Shown here piece after piece: positions 62,110-64,000 of a stretch of DNA of 64,000 nt. Under the pieces are notes generated by a model. The model was not told where the DNA came from and did no database searches. It was given only the letters and a program-made list of their open reading frames with translations. The DNA lies in assembly GCA_047528285.1 (NCBI GenBank), contig CP180022.1:1116001-1180000 (forward strand), given 5' to 3'. Made by a program: the position numbers and the translations under genes. This stretch comes from G047528285 sp047528285. Its GTDB lineage: Bacteria; Pseudomonadota; Gammaproteobacteria; Enterobacterales; Enterobacteriaceae. How positions within the stretch are numbered: the first letter of the stretch is position 1; each line of letters begins with the position of its first letter.

Positions 62110-62570
62110 TTTGAATCGCCTATAAATGGTTTCCAGATATGAAATAGTAGGGACCATCAATATTAATTGCGGACAAAAATTACAAAAATTTATCAAAAAT
62201 CCTAAGATACCTATCAGTCGAAGGGGGAAAACTAAATAAATACACATTTTTCAACTGTCTAGATGAGTAAATACAACACTCAAGAAAAAATAGAATGGTA
62301 GGCGATAGCTCATACGCTAGAACGCCAAAGAAAAAAAGAAAATATCGGCTAACCACGTTCATATCTAGCTGCAAAAATTATGAATGTATCTATGTTGTGA
62401 TATCGGGTTGTGTTCAGCGTAGACCAGTAGGTCTGAAGCCATAAAACCAGGGATACTATCAAATAAAACACAAGAATATCTACTTGATAAGTAGAGCTTT
62501 CAGCAACCTGCTCATTTTACTAAGTTTTTTAAAAGGCTTTTCAGGTTCAGGTAAACAGTTACAATTACAT
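62110..62570 (-). pseudogene. ftsK: ftsK relic, N-terminal membrane part
   Basis: FtsK is the septal DNA translocase. On the minus strand, frames from about 62560 read EPEKPFKKLSKMSRLLKALL (FtsK: KLSSGRRLLEALL) and ILVFYLIVSLVLW (a membrane span). In the open stretch 62374-62180 come RYFLFFFGVLAYELSPTILF and STDRYLRIF (FtsK: TLFFIFGVMAYTIPVII, AVSLRIIGVL). At about 62170-62120, AINIDGPYYFISGNHL matches AAINADDIWYFASGGVIG. Stops and frame changes separate the pieces. It lies directly downstream of the lrp relic, as ftsK does in Escherichia. The motor and C-terminal parts are not recognisable. Boundaries are approximate. Confidence 0.85.
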
Positions 62571-62652
62571 TGTAAATAGGTAAAGTCCGGTTATATGGAG
62601 ATGTGTTTATCAGGGTATAAGCAAAAACTGTATTTGTATTTTTCTGTTTTTT

Positions 62653-63145
62653 TTAATGATATTTTATCACAAGATGATTGCTTTATTTTGTCTATGACGA
62701 TATATATCCGAATGTTTTTCACGTCGGGTAGACGTAAAAGTGTTTTTCTAAGCAGATCACGATAGCTAGATATATCCAGCACACCTATTTTCAACAAGTA
62801 ATCGAAATTCTTGGAAATCAGATGGCATTCCTGAATTTCTTCTAATTTTTGTATTTTAACATTGAATTGTTCAAATACGTCTGGTATGCCTCAGTTAAGG
62901 GTGATTTAAAAAAATCACCAATAATGATGCATTCAAATAATGCAGGGGGTTCAACAGTGCTATATAACTCTGAATAAAACCTTATCATTCAAGTCGGCGT
63001 ATACGTCACAGACAGAGGTGTTGGCGATAACCCTACTCGTTTTGATAATTCGACATTGAAAATCATTCCATCTTTTTGATGGACGTTTAGGATATTAGGA
63101 TCAATACGATCGAGATTTTTCAGGATGCTTTCTATTGTCGATCAT
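62653..63145 (-). pseudogene. lrp: Decayed lrp (leucine-responsive regulator)
   Basis: Lrp is a global AsnC-family regulator. The relic reads from an ATG at 63145: MIDNRKHPEK, a frameshift, LDRIDPNILNVHQKDG, NVELSKRVGLSPTP, a break, GFIQSYIALLNPLHYLNASL then LV, a break, PDVFEQFNVKIQKLEEIQEC and HLISKNFDYLLKIGVLDISS, then YRDLLRKTLLRLPDVKN. These match Escherichia Lrp segment by segment, including the helix-turn-helix. The span of 493 bp equals the ancestral gene (495), so decay is by substitutions and a few compensating indels. Divergent to trxB, as in Escherichia. Confidence 0.92.
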
Positions 63146-63647
63146 TATTAATGTCTTTTTTAATTCTTCCTCTATACTTACTATACCATTAGTACTTCAT
63201 TGTGTCAAGAATTGCATAGGAACATGTTAGCATTTTTTTAAGTCAAGTTTTATATAACCATTTAGAATTTTTGTTTGTTAATATACTAAGGGCATGAGGA
63301 AGCATGGGGTGACTAGCTTCTTAAGAGGCACATATTTCACGTGGGAAGAGCAATTCAATACAGAATGGTAGAAAAGCCCTATTTATTCTTTTGCCTAGAT
63401 ATTATCGAAAAATTGCAGGAGATTAATAAAATAAAATATTAAAATAAGAGCCAACATAACACTTATTAGAAGAAATCTTTATCTTTTATCAAGTTAAGTA
63501 GATTGTATCTCCATATTAACTGGCTATGGTGGCGGCAATAAAACCTACAATTAATTAAAAAATGATTAAACACTTTTGCATTTTTTTCATCTGATTAAAA
63601 TATTTTTACAATGCTCAAGTTCTTTAGATAACGATAACGAGGAAAAT
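63146..63647. other. lrp-trxB intergenic region
   Basis: About 500 bp of AT-rich DNA between the divergent lrp relic and trxB; it must contain the trxB promoter. No other element recognised. Confidence 0.4.
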
Positions 63648-64000
63648 ATGTCTACGGTAAAACATAGTAAATTACTTATATTGGGTTCAGGACCGGCTGG
63701 TTACACCGCCGCAATATATGCTGCACGAGCTAATTTAAATCCGGTTTTGATCAGCGGAATGGAGCTAGGAGGACAGTTAACAAGCACTAGCGAGGTAGAA
63801 AACTGGCCAGGCGATCCTGCAGGAGTGACCGGGACATTACTGATGGAACGCATGTATACTCATGCCAAAAAATTTAATACAGAAATCATTTTTGACCATA
63901 TTACCTGGGTCGATTTGCAGAACCGTCCGTTTCGACTTGTTGGTGACAAAAACGCTTATACTTGCGATGCGCTTATTATTGCCACTGGTGCTTCTGCGCG
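63648..64000 (+). CDS. trxB: Thioredoxin reductase, 5' part
   Basis: TrxB reduces thioredoxin with NADPH via FAD. The window holds about 117 codons: KHSKLLILGSGPAGYTAAIY (FAD motif), GGQLTSTSEVENWPGDP, LLMERMYTHAKKF, and CDALIIATGASA at the edge. These match Escherichia almost residue for residue. CGAGGAAA precedes the ATG. The redox Cys pair and the NADPH domain lie beyond the window. With sodA it supports a maintained oxidative and redox system. Confidence 0.96.
   Translation, partial: MSTVKHSKLLILGSGPAGYTAAIYAARANLNPVLISGMELGGQLTSTSEVENWPGDPAGVTGTLLMERMYTHAKKFNTEIIFDHITWVDLQNRPFRLVGDKNAYTCDALIIATGASA

Noticed and set aside
1..64000. CRISPR arrays, prophage, transposases, rRNA and tRNA genes
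   Set aside because: No regularly spaced repeats, integrase or transposase motifs, or conserved RNA sequences were seen.

Overview
The window looks like a piece of a host-restricted gammaproteobacterial chromosome (order Enterobacterales) part-way through genome reduction. Intact genes give close Escherichia/Yersinia/Serratia-type proteins of normal length. They sit as islands of moderate GC in long, very AT-rich stretches with no conserved reading frame. Summing the CDS calls below gives about 45% coding. Several stretches still hold recognisable but broken genes at their ancestral positions: bamC, gcvR, plsY, pdhR, ftsK and lrp. This fits an insect symbiont of intermediate age; a Serratia symbiotica-like or Sodalis-like co-symbiont is my best guess. 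That is an inference from style and gene content, not a database match. No tRNA, rRNA, CRISPR array, insertion sequence or prophage gene was recognised.

Layout. 1-9.4 kb: purN (-), sodA (+) and purC (-), separated by kilobases of eroded DNA. 9.4-12 kb: the dapA-bamC-purC operon (-) with bamC decayed, and a gcvR relic divergent from dapA. 12.8-19.4 kb: folB (-), a plsY relic (+), tsaD (-) and the macromolecular-synthesis operon rpsU-dnaG-rpoD (+), in Escherichia order. 19.4-27.7 kb: mostly empty, with dapB (-) and a lone nqrC (+). 29.9-37.1 kb: a six-gene iron-uptake operon (Ftr1-type permease, P19-type periplasmic protein, DUF2318 membrane protein, two FtsX-like permeases, ATPase) behind a Fur-box-like site. 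39.4-42.4 kb: glyQ-glyS. 44.5-48.4 kb: hemH (-) and mqo (-). 50.2-56.8 kb: a perfect PdhR operator, the pdhR relic, then aceE-aceF and lpd. 59.3 kb: apbE. 62.1-64 kb: ftsK and lrp relics (-) and the start of trxB (+).

How the genes work together. Retained functions are information processing (rpsU, dnaG, rpoD, glyQS, tsaD), central energy metabolism (pyruvate dehydrogenase, malate:quinone oxidoreductase, an NqrC subunit and its flavin transferase ApbE), iron and heme (iron operon, hemH), oxidative defence (sodA, trxB), purines and folate (purN, purC, folB), and diaminopimelate/lysine (dapA, dapB). Regulators (pdhR, gcvR, lrp) have been lost, as have nonessential or redundant envelope and division genes (bamC, plsY, ftsK).

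The most notable observations are the intact PdhR operator in front of a dead pdhR, the orphan nqrC/apbE pair, the Fur-box-linked iron operon without its usual thioredoxin genes, the one-lipoyl-domain AceF, and a set of long perfect palindromes left in otherwise decayed DNA.
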